Below, piece after piece: positions 33,762-43,247 of a DNA stretch of 54,499 nt. The notes under the pieces are model-generated. The model made no database searches and was not told where the DNA came from. It saw nothing but the letters and a program-made list of their open reading frames with translations. Position numbers and translations under genes: made by a program. Location of the stretch: NCBI GenBank assembly GCA_045634005.1, contig JAZQZL010000029.1:1-54499 (forward strand). Reading direction: 5' to 3'. The stretch is from Flemingiibacterium sp045634005. GTDB lineage: Bacteria > Bacillota > Clostridia > Oscillospirales > CAG-272. The stretch's first letter is position 1, and every line of letters begins with the position of its first letter.

Positions 33762-34871
33762 TTATCCTCGAAGCATCTTGACAACGGCGGGTCTGCGCAA
33801 CTTGCGAAGCGCCTTCGTTTCGATCTGACGCACGCGTTCACGCGTGATATTAAGCTTTTCACCAACAGCCTCAAGAGTCCACGCCGAGCCGTCAAACAGT
33901 CCGAAGCGGAACATAATTACGCTTCTCTCTCTCGGAGTAAGAACGTACATCGCCTTCTCAATTGCCTCTCTGTCAAGCGTACCGAAGGCCGCTTCCTCGG
34001 GTGGAGGCGAATCCTCATCAGTAATAAAGTCGCCAAGATGGCTGTCGTCCTCCTCGCCGATAGGCGTTTCAAGCGACACCGGCTCTTGCGCAATCTTCTT
34101 TATCTCACGCACCTTCGCGGGCGTAAGTCCCATAAGCTCTGCAAGCTCCTCGTCAGATGCCTCGTAGCCACGCTCCTGTAAAAACTGTCTTGAGGTTCTC
34201 GAGAGCTTGTGGATCGTTTCAACAACGTGAACGGGTATGCGTATCGTTCTGCCCTGATCGGCTATAGCACGGGTTATCGCCTGACGTACCCACCACGTCG
34301 CATAAGTGGAAAATCTGTATCCCTTGGTAAAGTCAAACTTTTCAACTGCCTTGATAAGGCCGAGATTACCCTCCTGGATAAGATCAAGGAAGGACATACC
34401 CTTGCCGACGTAGCGCTTTGCAATAGAAACGACAAGTCTTAAGTTAGCGTTAACAAGCTCGCGCTTGGCCTCCTCATCACCGCTTGCAATGCGTTCTGCA
34501 AGCGCAACCTCACCGTCACTGTCAAGCAGCGGTATCTGACCGATCTCCTTGAGGTACATACGAACAGGATCGTCAACCGCAAGCCCCTCCTGCATAGCGA
34601 TAAGCCCCTGATCGTCAACGCTTTCGTAGACCTCTCCCTCGATCTCGCTGTCCATAAGCTCCGTCGAGTCAAGATATTCTATGTCGACGCCGTTTTCCTC
34701 GAGCAGCTCGTATACCTTGTCGATATCGCAGTCTGTGCCTGCAAGCGCCTGGGTAATTTCAGCAGAGGTTATAGTACCCTTGCCCTTAGCGCGTGCAATA
34801 AGCTCCGAAGCGGCGTCGCGCTTCTGTGTTGTTTCGTTGTTTTCGGTTACGTTTTTCAAACCTTCAACCAT
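33762..34871 (-). CDS. Second rpoD-like sigma-70 factor
   Basis: The protein has 369 residues with the same regions 1.1 to 4 as its downstream neighbour, including region 2 (GLIKAVEKFDFTKGYRFSTYATWWVRQAI) and region 4.2 (TLEAVGEKLNITRERVRQIETKALRKLRRP). It differs after that: the usual SR-x-L-x-x-F/Y-L end is replaced by AVVKMLRG, and region 1.1 is shorter and diverged. The promoter-recognition residues look much the same, so the two factors may read overlapping promoters under different conditions. It lies between dnaG and rpoD. Confidence 0.9.
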   Translation of the reverse strand: MVEGLKNVTENNETTQKRDAASELIARAKGKGTITSAEITQALAGTDCDIDKVYELLEENGVDIEYLDSTELMDSEIEGEVYESVDDQGLIAMQEGLAVDDPVRMYLKEIGQIPLLDSDGEVALAERIASGDEEAKRELVNANLRLVVSIAKRYVGKGMSFLDLIQEGNLGLIKAVEKFDFTKGYRFSTYATWWVRQAITRAIADQGRTIRIPVHVVETIHKLSRTSRQFLQERGYEASDEELAELMGLTPAKVREIKKIAQEPVSLETPIGEEDDSHLGDFITDEDSPPPEEAAFGTLDREAIEKAMYVLTPRERSVIMFRFGLFDGSAWTLEAVGEKLNITRERVRQIETKALRKLRRPAVVKMLRG

Positions 34872-34917
34872 CCTTTATTTTGATTTTATTTGTTAGGCTG
34901 CAAAAATTATTAACAGG

Positions 34918-36705
34918 TCAGTTTTTTTTGCCTTTGCTTCGCTTGCTTGCGAGTATATCCGCAATCTGCGCCATGTCGTCACCCGACAATCTGCGGCGCG
35001 ATGACTCCTCTCGAAGCCTTAATATCATATCTGAAAGCAACTGTACGCCATTTTCCTTAAGCTGTCTGCGGCGAACGACCATAGACGTTATGCGCCCCAT
35101 TTCGTCCGCGTCAAAAACCTCGTTAAGCAGAGTAAAATCAAACTTTCCCGTTTCGTCACATCGCGCCAGCGCCTCACTGAACACGCGTCTGTTGAACTCC
35201 GAGAAGAAATCCTCCTCTGACAGTTCAAGAGTGCCGCGCTTTACGCTCGCCAAATTTTCGGGATATATAAGCAGTATGCCGAGAATATTCTCCTCTGCAT
35301 TGACCGCGCCCGTATTCTTTACGGCATCGGGATTTACACGGTCGCCGTAGCCTGCGGTCTTGTTAACAAGCCCGCGGAACTCCTCCTTCTTCTGCACACG
35401 CTCATTCTTATTTATCAAACGCTTAACGTCATTTTTCAGACTGTCGCGCGGTATGTCGAGCTTCCCGGAAACGACGCCGATATATACCTCTCGCTCGGAC
35501 TCGGAATAAATCTCACTGATAATTCCGCAAAGCTCTGCTGCCGCCTTGATTCGCCCATCGACTACCGACGTATCGTATCTTGCCAGCACGCTGTCGAGCT
35601 TGTACTCAAACTGTGTCTTGCTTCCGTCGAGCAAAAGCTTAAACTTTTCGTGTCCTGCCGAGCCGTTCTTCTTCATAAACTCGTCAGGGTCCTTCGCGCC
35701 CGTAACCCGCAGCACGCGCACGTCAAGCCCGACCTCGCCGAGCAGCTTTATCGCTTTATTTGCGGCACGCTGTCCTGCCTCGTCGGTATCGTACGAAATA
35801 ATAACCTGCTTCGTATATTTTGCCATTATACGCGCCTGCTCCGGCGTTATCGCCGTACCGAGCGTCGCGACGGCATTTTCAAAGCCGTTAGCATGCAGCG
35901 CGATGACGTCCATATATCCCTCGCACAGAATTATTCTGTCCGAGCATTTGTTTTTCGCGTAATTGAGCGCGAAAAGGTTTCGGCTTTTCTTGAATGCGGG
36001 CGTATCCGAGGTGTTAAGATACTTCGGCACGGAATCATCCATAACGCGTCCGCCAAACGCGACCACGTTGCCCGTGACGTCGATTATCGGGAATATGACA
36101 CGGTTGCGGAAATAGTCGTACGGTCTGCCCGTCTTTTTGGAAATTCCGCAAAGAAAGCCCACAGACATTTCCTCGGCTGTATATCCGAGCTTCGTTAAAT
36201 GCTCGGTCAGCGCGCCGAATCCGTCGGGAGCAAAGCCAAGTCCGAAATGCTTGATGGTTGCTCCGTAAAGTCCGCGTTTCGTGAGATACTCGAGTCCCTT
36301 TGCGCCGAGATGCGGATCGTAGAGAGCGGCGTGGAAAAATCTTGCCGCCTCACGGTTCATCGAGAGCACGCGCTCGCGTTTTACCGTATTCGCTTCCTCC
36401 TCGCGGCTTCTCGCGTCCTTCGGAATTTCAATTCCGACTCGGTTTGCGAGAATTTCAAGTGCGGAAACATAATCCACGTTCTCACGCTTCATAATGAACG
36501 TCACAACGTCACCGCCCGCGCCGCATCCAAAGCAATAGAAGCTTCGCGTTGCGGGAAACACCGTAAACGACGGTGTACGCTCGCTGTGGAACGGACAGCT
36601 TCCGTTGTAGTTGGAGCCGGCACGCTTCAGCGGCACGTAAGTGTTTATAACATCGACGATGTCGTTTCTGTATTTGATTTCCTCAACGAGTTCGGGTGAT
36701 ATCAT
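34918..36705 (-). CDS. dnaG: DNA primase
   Basis: The protein has 595 residues. It makes RNA primers at the replication fork. The N-terminal CHC2 zinc domain is intact (CPFHSERTPSF...FYCFGCGAGGDVVTF, about 38-72). The catalytic core contains VAFGGRVMDDSVPKYLNT, and the Toprim segment has CEGYMDVIAL and YDTDEAGQRAA. A C-terminal helicase-interaction domain follows. It starts 13 bases after dgt and precedes the sigma genes, the classical macromolecular synthesis operon order. Confidence 0.96.
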   Translation of the reverse strand: MISPELVEEIKYRNDIVDVINTYVPLKRAGSNYNGSCPFHSERTPSFTVFPATRSFYCFGCGAGGDVVTFIMKRENVDYVSALEILANRVGIEIPKDARSREEEANTVKRERVLSMNREAARFFHAALYDPHLGAKGLEYLTKRGLYGATIKHFGLGFAPDGFGALTEHLTKLGYTAEEMSVGFLCGISKKTGRPYDYFRNRVIFPIIDVTGNVVAFGGRVMDDSVPKYLNTSDTPAFKKSRNLFALNYAKNKCSDRIILCEGYMDVIALHANGFENAVATLGTAITPEQARIMAKYTKQVIISYDTDEAGQRAANKAIKLLGEVGLDVRVLRVTGAKDPDEFMKKNGSAGHEKFKLLLDGSKTQFEYKLDSVLARYDTSVVDGRIKAAAELCGIISEIYSESEREVYIGVVSGKLDIPRDSLKNDVKRLINKNERVQKKEEFRGLVNKTAGYGDRVNPDAVKNTGAVNAEENILGILLIYPENLASVKRGTLELSEEDFFSEFNRRVFSEALARCDETGKFDFTLLNEVFDADEMGRITSMVVRRRQLKENGVQLLSDMILRLREESSRRRLSGDDMAQIADILASKRSKGKKN

Positions 36706-36718
36706 ATGTAACCACCTC

Positions 36719-37723
36719 TCATTTGATACCGCTCCACGTTGTCGGTATGAATAGCTTTTCGTAAACGTCTATCGCGTGACGGTCCGTCATACCCGAAATA
36801 AAGTCGGTGACGATACGCTCAACGGGCTCTGCCTCGCACATTTCGCGATAGCTTCTCGGCATTTCATCAGGGTGCTTAACGTAATACTCGAAAAGACGAA
36901 CGATAAGGCTCGCCGCTCTTTCCTCCTCCGAAAGCACGTGAGGACTGTAGTACACCCTCTCGAAAAGAAAGGCGCGAAGTTCGTCGGTTGCCGCCTTGAC
37001 ATCGTCCTCCATCGAGATATCGTTTTTGCCCTCGCTTGCACGAATAACACTCGTAACCATAGTATTGATGCGCGCCGAATGGTTAGCTCCGAGCACCTTA
37101 TGCAGATTGTCGGGAATATCCGCCTCAGAAATAAGCGTAGCTCTTACAGCGTCGTCAATATCGTGATTGATATACGCAATACGGTCGGCAAACTTGACTA
37201 CTCTGCCCTCAAGCGTTTCTGCAAGATGCTCGCCCTGATGGTTTACAATACCGTCGCGAACCTCATACGTAAGATTAAGACGCTCAAGCTTCTCAACCAC
37301 GCGAAGGCTCTGATCGTAATGCGTGAATTCGGGCAAGCAATAGCGCCGAAGCGCCTTTTCGCCGATGTGACCGAACGGCGTGTGACCGAGGTCGTGACCG
37401 AGCGATGCCGCCTCGCAGAGGTCCTCGTTAAGACGAAGCGCACGTGCAATTGTACGCGCAATCTGCGTAACCTCAAGCGTGTGCGTAAGGCGCGTACGGT
37501 AATGCTCGACCTCAGGCGCCAAAAACACCTGCGTTTTGTGCATAAGCCGTCTGAACGCCTTGGAATGGATAATGCGGTCACGGTCGCGCTGATATTCACT
37601 TCTGACCTCGGAGGGCGGCAAGGGGATCTCGCGTCCCTTCGAGTCTGATTCGCGAAATGCATACGGAGAAAGCTGTGCCTCAGTACGCTCGCGAAGGATT
37701 TCTGCTATAGTTTTTTCACTCAC
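36719..37723 (-). CDS. dgt: dGTPase-like HD-domain triphosphohydrolase
   Basis: The protein has 334 residues. HD motifs are HTLEVTQIARTIARAL and ASLGHDLGHTPFGHIGE, followed by the aspartate near RIAYINHDIDDA. The family removes triphosphate from dGTP or other dNTPs and so tunes nucleotide pools. The frame is open 37 codons further, but the GTG at 37723 has an AGGAG site and gives the normal N-terminus (SEKTIAEILRERTEAQLSPYA). It leads the dgt-dnaG-sigma operon. Confidence 0.9.
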   Translation of the reverse strand: MSEKTIAEILRERTEAQLSPYAFRESDSKGREIPLPPSEVRSEYQRDRDRIIHSKAFRRLMHKTQVFLAPEVEHYRTRLTHTLEVTQIARTIARALRLNEDLCEAASLGHDLGHTPFGHIGEKALRRYCLPEFTHYDQSLRVVEKLERLNLTYEVRDGIVNHQGEHLAETLEGRVVKFADRIAYINHDIDDAVRATLISEADIPDNLHKVLGANHSARINTMVTSVIRASEGKNDISMEDDVKAATDELRAFLFERVYYSPHVLSEEERAASLIVRLFEYYVKHPDEMPRSYREMCEAEPVERIVTDFISGMTDRHAIDVYEKLFIPTTWSGIK

Positions 37724-37896
37724 AGATAGCGCTCCTCGTAAAATAAACTTTATACAATAAGTAATATGCGCCGATATAGCACCCCTTAACAGCTCGCCAA
37801 AAATGTTTACAGGCGCGTAACAAATATGAGCCAAAATTCGAGTTAAATCACGCCCTGGCGAATCGGGTTATACGTGCAGATAATTATACATAGTAT

Positions 37897-37926
37897 ATTA
37901 TATCATAAGCAGACGACAAAAATCAA
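37897..37926 (-). promoter_or_regulatory. Promoter of the dgt-dnaG-sigma operon
   Basis: On the minus strand TTGATT (37926-37921), an 18-base spacer and TATAAT (37902-37897), leaving a leader of about 165 bases. The 386-base gap 37724-38109 otherwise holds only the divergent holB promoter; I see no gene in it. Confidence 0.7.
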
Positions 37927-38042
37927 GCCGATTAAACATTTTTACTCTTTTTTTTAAAAAAATTTACGGTGTGTTATTATGTCAGTACAGGGCGGCTGTG
38001 TATTAAAGCTCGTCTTACGCTTAATTTAAGATATTATTGGAG

Positions 38043-38071
38043 TTGACAAGGGTAAAAAAATCTGTTATAAT
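38043..38071 (+). promoter_or_regulatory. Promoter of holB
   Basis: TTGACA (38043-38048), a 17-base spacer and TATAAT (38066-38071). Confidence 0.9.
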
Positions 38072-38109
38072 ATATTTTGTATATCTATGTGAAATTGGAG
38101 GTGCGTGAA

Positions 38110-39159
38110 ATGTCGGGCTTTGACTCTTTTCTTGGAAACGAAAAGCTTGTAGAGCGCTTAAAGCGCGACGTCGAATCCTCCCGTATCTCACACGCCTATA
38201 TCATCGAAGGTCCCGAGGGCAGCGGAAAACGCACTCTCGCGCGGCTCATTTGCGCGGCGACCTCCTGCTCGTCTGATGAGCGTCCGTGTATGGAATGTAT
38301 AAGCTGCTCCAAAATACTCCGCGACCAATCGCCGGATGTTATCACTGTAACGGCGGAAAAAGGCAAGGTACAGCTCGGCGTTGACGTAATACGCAAGGTT
38401 CGCGAGGAGGCCGCGTATGCTCCCAATGAGCTGCCGAAAAAATTTTACATTTTCCCCTTCGCGGATACGATGAACGACTCGGCTCAAAACGCGCTTCTCA
38501 AAATTTTAGAGGAGCCTCCGCCGCACGTTATGTTTATGCTCTTGTCCGAAAATGCGGACAACCTGCTATCGACCATACGAAGCCGTGCGCCTATTCTGCG
38601 CACAGAGATGCTCGACGATGAGCTCGTATGTGCGTATCTCCGTGAAAACGACAGCGGCGCAAAGAGGCTGTACGATAGCGATCCCGATGCTTTTTTTGCG
38701 GCAGTCAAGCTGTCACGCGGCAGTATAGGCAAGGCGCTTGAGCTCACCGGAGGTAAGCGTGCCGAGGAATGTCTTGGCTTTTACAAAAGTGCCGAAACGT
38801 ATCTCGAGCTGCTCGCCGCAAGACGCGATGCAGTAAGCGAGCTCAAATTCTATGAGTTCGCAACTAAGCTTGCAAGCGCCAAGCAGCGTCCCGAGCTTTC
38901 ACAGATATATTCCCTGCTTGCAGACGCTGCACGCGATCTTGTTATGTGCAAGCTTGTGAGTGAGCCGAAAACGCTATTTTACACTACCGCCGAAAAAGCG
39001 CGTGCCGTCGCGGACTCGTTCGCGCTCGGCAAGCTTATGGCACTCGTCGACGTGTTCGACAACGCCAAGTATACCCTCGAGAGAAACGCAAACGTAACGC
39101 TCTCGCAGGTCTGCACCTTCTGCGATGCCATAGCGGCAACGCGAACAAACCGAAGATAA
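38110..39159 (+). CDS. holB: DNA polymerase III delta' subunit
   Basis: The protein has 349 residues. It is part of the clamp loader that places the sliding clamp on DNA. The P-loop GPEGSGKRT is at 34-42, a zinc-binding cysteine group follows (CSSDERPCMECISC), and the SRC-like motif occurs as RSRAPIL. The region SAQNALLKILEEPP is a strong family signature. The ATG at 38110 has GGAGG eight bases upstream. It is followed after 28 bases by ricT, its usual neighbour in Bacillota. Confidence 0.93.
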   Translation: MSGFDSFLGNEKLVERLKRDVESSRISHAYIIEGPEGSGKRTLARLICAATSCSSDERPCMECISCSKILRDQSPDVITVTAEKGKVQLGVDVIRKVREEAAYAPNELPKKFYIFPFADTMNDSAQNALLKILEEPPPHVMFMLLSENADNLLSTIRSRAPILRTEMLDDELVCAYLRENDSGAKRLYDSDPDAFFAAVKLSRGSIGKALELTGGKRAEECLGFYKSAETYLELLAARRDAVSELKFYEFATKLASAKQRPELSQIYSLLADAARDLVMCKLVSEPKTLFYTTAEKARAVADSFALGKLMALVDVFDNAKYTLERNANVTLSQVCTFCDAIAATRTNRR

Positions 39160-39187
39160 ACAAAAATTTTATATAACGAGGAAACAG

Positions 39188-40588
39188 ATGGAAAACAACG
39201 AGAAAACTCCGCGCGACAACGCGAAAGGACAGTCAAATAACGGCAATAAAAAGCCGTATTACAAGCACAACCGTCGCCGCGGTCACAACAACAATAAGCC
39301 GCGTACACCCGAGCAGGAGGGATCAGGCATCAGCGTACGTCCGGGACGTTACGACGCGCCGCCCACGGCTGACCGGAAAACAGAAATCAAAATAAACGAA
39401 GCAAAGGCTCCCGTCAGCGACAACGCTAACAGCGACGCTAAATCGGGCGAGCACCGTCGCCGCCGTTCGCGCGGCGGAAAGCGCCACAACCGTGACCGCA
39501 GACCGGCAAACACCAACGAGGCAGCATTAGAGCAGTCGCTTGAGGCCATTCTTGGCGAGAGCACCCCTGCTGACGCTGAGCCCGAATACACCGAGTATGT
39601 GACCACCGCAGGAAACCTCGACGCAGAGATCGTTGACGAGCTCAACTCGATAACGAGCGCGGACGCAGAGCGTCTTGAAAGCGAGGAGGAATACGTACCC
39701 GAGCCAACACCGGAAAAGCCGGAGGTTGAGCTCGCAAAATACAAGGTCGTTGGTATTCGCTTCAAGGTCGGCGGCAAGATTTATTACTTTGATCCGCAAA
39801 GTTTTGAAATCAAGAAGGGCGACAGCGTTATCGTAGAAACCTCACGCGGACTTGAGTTTGGTGTGTGCGAGCTGTCTGTGCGTACCGTTACCGAGCGAGA
39901 AGTCGTTCTTCCACTTCGCACGGTCGTTCGTATGGCAAGCGCCGAGGATATTACCCGTCACGAGTCAAACGTAAAATACGAGAAGGAAGCCTTTGAGACC
40001 TGCGCAGAAAAAATAGCAGAGCATAAGCTCGGCATGAAGCTTATCGACGTCGAGTATGCGTTCGACGGCTCGAAGCTCCTCTTCTACTTCACCGCAGAGG
40101 GACGTGTCGACTTCCGCGAGCTTGTAAAGGATCTCGCATCCGTATTCCGCACCCGAATCGAGCTTCGCCAGATAGGCATTCGCGATGAAACCAAGCTGCT
40201 CGGCGGTATCGGTATCTGCGGCAGACCGTTCTGCTGCAAGACCTTCCTTTCGGATTTCGTTCAGGTATCTATCAAAATGGCGAAGGAGCAGAACCTCTCA
40301 TTAAACTCCGCAAAGATATCGGGAGCGTGCGGCAGACTTATGTGCTGTTTGCGCTACGAATACGACGTATATCAGGAGGAAATAAAGAAAACGCCGAGAG
40401 TCGATCAGATAGTAGCAACGCCCGACGGCGACGGTACCGTTATCGAGGTACAGCCGCTCGCAGGACTCGTTCGCGTCCGCTTTGGCACCAAGGCGGAGAT
40501 GATACCTCCGAAGGTATACCACCGCGACGACGTCAAGGTCATCGGCGGCAAGGGAGTAAAGCCGAGGGACGATACAAGCGCACAGTAA
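39188..40588 (+). CDS. ricT: PSP1-domain protein RicT (YaaT)
   Basis: The protein has 466 residues. The first 150 or so are disordered, rich in Asn, Arg, Lys and Glu (NRRRGHNNNKPR), with no known counterpart in shorter homologues. The PSP1 domain covers about 180-440, with the cysteine motifs CGRPFCCKTF and ACGRLMCCLRYE that bind an iron-sulfur cluster in the Ric complex. In Bacillus this complex adjusts RNase Y action on mRNAs and influences sporulation. The basic tail may contact RNA. The gene is in an operon with holB. Confidence 0.92.
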   Translation: MENNEKTPRDNAKGQSNNGNKKPYYKHNRRRGHNNNKPRTPEQEGSGISVRPGRYDAPPTADRKTEIKINEAKAPVSDNANSDAKSGEHRRRRSRGGKRHNRDRRPANTNEAALEQSLEAILGESTPADAEPEYTEYVTTAGNLDAEIVDELNSITSADAERLESEEEYVPEPTPEKPEVELAKYKVVGIRFKVGGKIYYFDPQSFEIKKGDSVIVETSRGLEFGVCELSVRTVTEREVVLPLRTVVRMASAEDITRHESNVKYEKEAFETCAEKIAEHKLGMKLIDVEYAFDGSKLLFYFTAEGRVDFRELVKDLASVFRTRIELRQIGIRDETKLLGGIGICGRPFCCKTFLSDFVQVSIKMAKEQNLSLNSAKISGACGRLMCCLRYEYDVYQEEIKKTPRVDQIVATPDGDGTVIEVQPLAGLVRVRFGTKAEMIPPKVYHRDDVKVIGGKGVKPRDDTSAQ

Positions 40589-40645
40589 TTTTGAATTTGG
40601 ACACGCCCTATTTATGAACAGAATATGAATTTTTTTGCTACCCTA

Positions 40646-40674
40646 TTGCAATTTTCATATGATAGTGATACAAT
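40646..40674 (+). promoter_or_regulatory. Promoter of the small ferredoxin gene
   Basis: TTGCAA (40646-40651), a 17-base spacer and TACAAT (40669-40674). Confidence 0.75.
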
Positions 40675-40717
40675 ATACCACGTAAGCAAAATATTTTGAC
40701 ACGGAGGTGTATTTGAA

Positions 40718-40888
40718 ATGGCATATAGAATTTCTGATGAGTGCATCGCTTGCGGCGCATGCGCTGACGAATGTCCTGTAGGTTGCATCAGCGAGGGCGA
40801 CGGCAAGTTCGAGATCAACGCTGACGAGTGCCTTGATTGCGGTGCTTGCGCAGGCGCTTGCCCTGTTGAAGCTGCAAAGGCTGAATAA
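40718..40888 (+). CDS. 2[4Fe-4S] ferredoxin
   Basis: The protein has 56 residues. Two clusters are coordinated by CIACGACADECP and CLDCGACAGACP, each with the CxxCxxCxxxCP pattern, a classical clostridial-type ferredoxin. It is very acidic and serves as a low-potential electron carrier. The ATG has an excellent GGAGGTG site. A terminator follows, so it is probably made from its own abundant transcript. Confidence 0.95.
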   Translation: MAYRISDECIACGACADECPVGCISEGDGKFEINADECLDCGACAGACPVEAAKAE

Positions 40889-40901
40889 TCAAAAGAACAT
40901 A

Positions 40902-40932
40902 GAAAATGCCGCCATCAAGGCGGCATTTTCAC
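40902..40932 (+). terminator. Terminator of the ferredoxin gene
   Basis: AAAATGCCGCC-atcaa-GGCGGCATTTT. Confidence 0.9.
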
Positions 40933-40956
40933 TTAATTCAATTTTGGAGAATTACA

Positions 40957-41550
40957 ATGACTATCACATATACCGTAGGCAATTCGCTCTACGTTAACAC
41001 TACAAACCGTTGCTCGAACTCCTGCGAATTCTGCGTTCGCTCGCACGGAGAGGAGCTTTACGGCGATCTTTGGCTTGACCGTGAGCCTACGCGCGAGGAG
41101 ATACTCGCAGACGTCGAAGCGCGTACGCTTTCCGATTACGACGAGCTCGTATTCTGCGGCTACGGCGAGCCGACCGAGCGCCTTGACGACATACTTTGGG
41201 TATGCCGCAAGGTCAAAGAGAAAAACAACGTCAAGATACGCATAAACACCAACGGTCACTCCGACCTTATCAACAAGCGTGACACCGCGTCCGAGTTCGA
41301 GGGATGCTTTGACACCGTTTCGATAAGCCTCAACTGCGCTGATGCGAAAAGCTATCAGGCGGTATGCCACAGCGAGTTCGGCGAAGCATCGTTCGATGCG
41401 CTCATCGACTTCGCGCGCCGCGTAAAGGCGTACGTGCCAAACGTGGTGCTCTCAGTGGTACGAGGCTCGATCCCCGACAGCGATATTGATATTTGCCAGA
41501 AGATCGCAGACGGCGTCGGTGTTACCCTTCGCGTACGCGAGATGCTTTAA
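40957..41550 (+). CDS. TatD-associated radical SAM protein
   Basis: The protein has 197 residues. The radical SAM cluster motif is NRCSNSCEFC (CxxxCxxC), and the rest (ELVFCGYGEPTERLDDIL, KIRINTNGHSDLI, VSISLNCADAKSYQAVC) fits the small family named for its common association with tatD genes (TIGR04038). No tatD is visible here. The reaction is unknown. The ATG at 40957 follows GGAG; the longer frame upstream runs into the preceding terminator. Confidence 0.88.
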   Translation: MTITYTVGNSLYVNTTNRCSNSCEFCVRSHGEELYGDLWLDREPTREEILADVEARTLSDYDELVFCGYGEPTERLDDILWVCRKVKEKNNVKIRINTNGHSDLINKRDTASEFEGCFDTVSISLNCADAKSYQAVCHSEFGEASFDALIDFARRVKAYVPNVVLSVVRGSIPDSDIDICQKIADGVGVTLRVREML

Positions 41551-41555
41551 AAATT

Positions 41556-41588
41556 AAAAGTGCGTTCCGCAAGGAACGCACTTTTTGT
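41556..41588. terminator. Bidirectional terminator after the radical SAM gene
   Basis: AAAAGTGCGTTCC-gcaa-GGAACGCACTTTT lies between convergent genes. Confidence 0.92.
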
Positions 41589-42494
41589 TTACCCAAGTAT
41601 CTCCGCCTTTTTATCGATAAGCTCCGCCGTGTCGAACATTCGTGCAACATTGTCGATACCGATACGCGCTACGGTGTCTGCAAAACGCTCGCCTGCGATA
41701 CCGTCGCGCTTGTAAAGGAGTATCGCCTTTTCAACAACGTCAAGTGCCTCGTCGTACGTGTAAAGGCGCGGCAGAGGATCGCCGCGACGGCAGATCTTAC
41801 CCCAACGTCCGCCAACGTACACGCGGTAAAGAGTCTTGCTTTCCATAAATGCGCCAAACGGGCACGTTCCAGTGCAGCGTCCGCAGTTGTTGCAAAGATC
41901 TGCATTAACAGTAGGCGTTTCGCCGTCCTTGGCGATAGCCTTCATCGGGCACTTCAAAGCAACGGCACATTGACCGCAAGAGCGGCAGTATACTTTTTCA
42001 AAGTTCGGCACACGCTGACCTACTATGCCTATGTCGTTGATATCGGGCTTCACGCAGTTATTAGGACAGCCACCACACGCGATTTTTAATTTGTGCGGTA
42101 ATGTAACGCTTCGGTAGCCGAGATAGAACCGGTCGTGTATAGCCTTCGCCATAGCCTGCGTGTCGTAAAGGCCGAACACGCACGTTGTGCCCTTGCAAGC
42201 AACGACGGGGCGCACCTTCGGGCCCGTACCGCCCGTGAAAAGTCCGACCTTCGCGATATGTGCCTTAAAGGCTTCGATGTTGTCAAAATGTATACCCGGC
42301 ACCTCAACGGTAAGACGTGAGGTAAACGACACGTTGCCGTTTCCAAAGAGCCTTGCCGCCTCGCATACACACATCATTTCTTCAGCGGTAAGCACGCCGT
42401 TTTCGGTGACGACACGCGCCGAGAAGCAGTCCGTGCCGCGGTTGCGAAGAAAGCCCTCACCCTTAACTCTTTTTACGTCGTTTTCATTTAACAT
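41589..42494 (-). CDS. Siroheme and ferredoxin domain reductase (sulfite/nitrite reductase-like)
   Basis: The protein has 301 residues. The sulfite/nitrite reductase half-domain occupies about 15-160, with the siroheme/[4Fe-4S] ligands CKGTTCVFG and CGGCPNNC. Two ferredoxin clusters follow (CRSCGQCAVALKCP and CNNCGRCTGTCP). The layout matches AsrC-like anaerobic sulfite reductase subunits, but the A and B partners are not encoded here. It may act alone or with other electron donors; the substrate is not certain. Confidence 0.83.
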   Translation of the reverse strand: MLNENDVKRVKGEGFLRNRGTDCFSARVVTENGVLTAEEMMCVCEAARLFGNGNVSFTSRLTVEVPGIHFDNIEAFKAHIAKVGLFTGGTGPKVRPVVACKGTTCVFGLYDTQAMAKAIHDRFYLGYRSVTLPHKLKIACGGCPNNCVKPDINDIGIVGQRVPNFEKVYCRSCGQCAVALKCPMKAIAKDGETPTVNADLCNNCGRCTGTCPFGAFMESKTLYRVYVGGRWGKICRRGDPLPRLYTYDEALDVVEKAILLYKRDGIAGERFADTVARIGIDNVARMFDTAELIDKKAEILG

Positions 42495-42599
42495 AACAGA
42501 AATCTCCTATTTAAAGTTCACTACCTAATATTCTATCATCAAAAAGCTAAAAAATCAAGTGAAAAATCCGTATTACAGCTTATTTTTTCAAAATATATC

Positions 42600-42628
42600 T
42601 TGCAAAGTGGATTTCGATGTGATATAAT
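42600..42628 (+). promoter_or_regulatory. Promoter of the XRE-cupin/acyl-CoA synthetase genes
   Basis: TTGCAA (42600-42605), a 17-base spacer and TATAAT (42623-42628). Confidence 0.8.
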
Positions 42629-42668
42629 ATAATGAAATAGTTTTATTTTCGGAAAGGATATTACGATT

Positions 42669-43232
42669 ATGATTCCACAGGTTGAACAGATTGCCGCGCG
42701 CGTGCGCGAACTTCGCGACATTTTAGATATTGATGCAGATACTGTTGCAAATAAAATCGGCGTGAGCCGCGAGGTGTACGACAGCTACGAAAACGCAAAA
42801 TGCGATATTCCCGTCGGCAAGCTTTATGCTATTGCAACGGTGCTTGGCGTTGATGCCACCGTGCTCTTACTCGGTGACGAGCCGCGTATGGTCGACTACA
42901 CCATCGTCCGCCAGGGTAACGGTCTTGACGTTGAGCGCTACGCAGGCTATAAGTTCACTTCCCTTGCGTTCAACTACGTTGACCGCGAGATGGAGCCGAT
43001 GATAGTTACGCTCGATCCCACAGATGCTCACCACGAGCCTGTAACACACGCAGGTCAGGAGTTCAATATGGTGCTCGAGGGCACCGTAGCCGTGTCGCTT
43101 AACGGCAACGAGTATATTCTCCGTGCAGGCGACTCCATATACTTCAATCCCGCACTTCCGCATAGCCAGCGTGCTATCGGAGCTGTAGCGAAGTTCCTCA
43201 CCGTAATCAACGAAAACATGAACAGAAATTAA
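42669..43232 (+). CDS. XRE-cupin transcriptional regulator
   Basis: The protein has 187 residues. An N-terminal HTH_3 domain (about 5-70) is joined to a C-terminal cupin (about 105-180; HHEPVTHAGQEFNMVLEG, then GDSIYFNPALPHSQRA), which probably binds a small ligand. Such regulators often control neighbouring metabolic genes. The acyl-CoA synthetase gene begins 15 bases downstream, so the likely ligand is an acid or acyl-CoA related to that enzyme. Confidence 0.9.
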   Translation: MIPQVEQIAARVRELRDILDIDADTVANKIGVSREVYDSYENAKCDIPVGKLYAIATVLGVDATVLLLGDEPRMVDYTIVRQGNGLDVERYAGYKFTSLAFNYVDREMEPMIVTLDPTDAHHEPVTHAGQEFNMVLEGTVAVSLNGNEYILRAGDSIYFNPALPHSQRAIGAVAKFLTVINENMNRN

Positions 43233-43247
43233 AAGGACATAACGCCA

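Noticed and set aside
41589..42494. Full asrABC sulfite reductase operon
   Set aside because: Only the C-like subunit is present; the flanking genes are a radical SAM protein and an XRE-cupin regulator.
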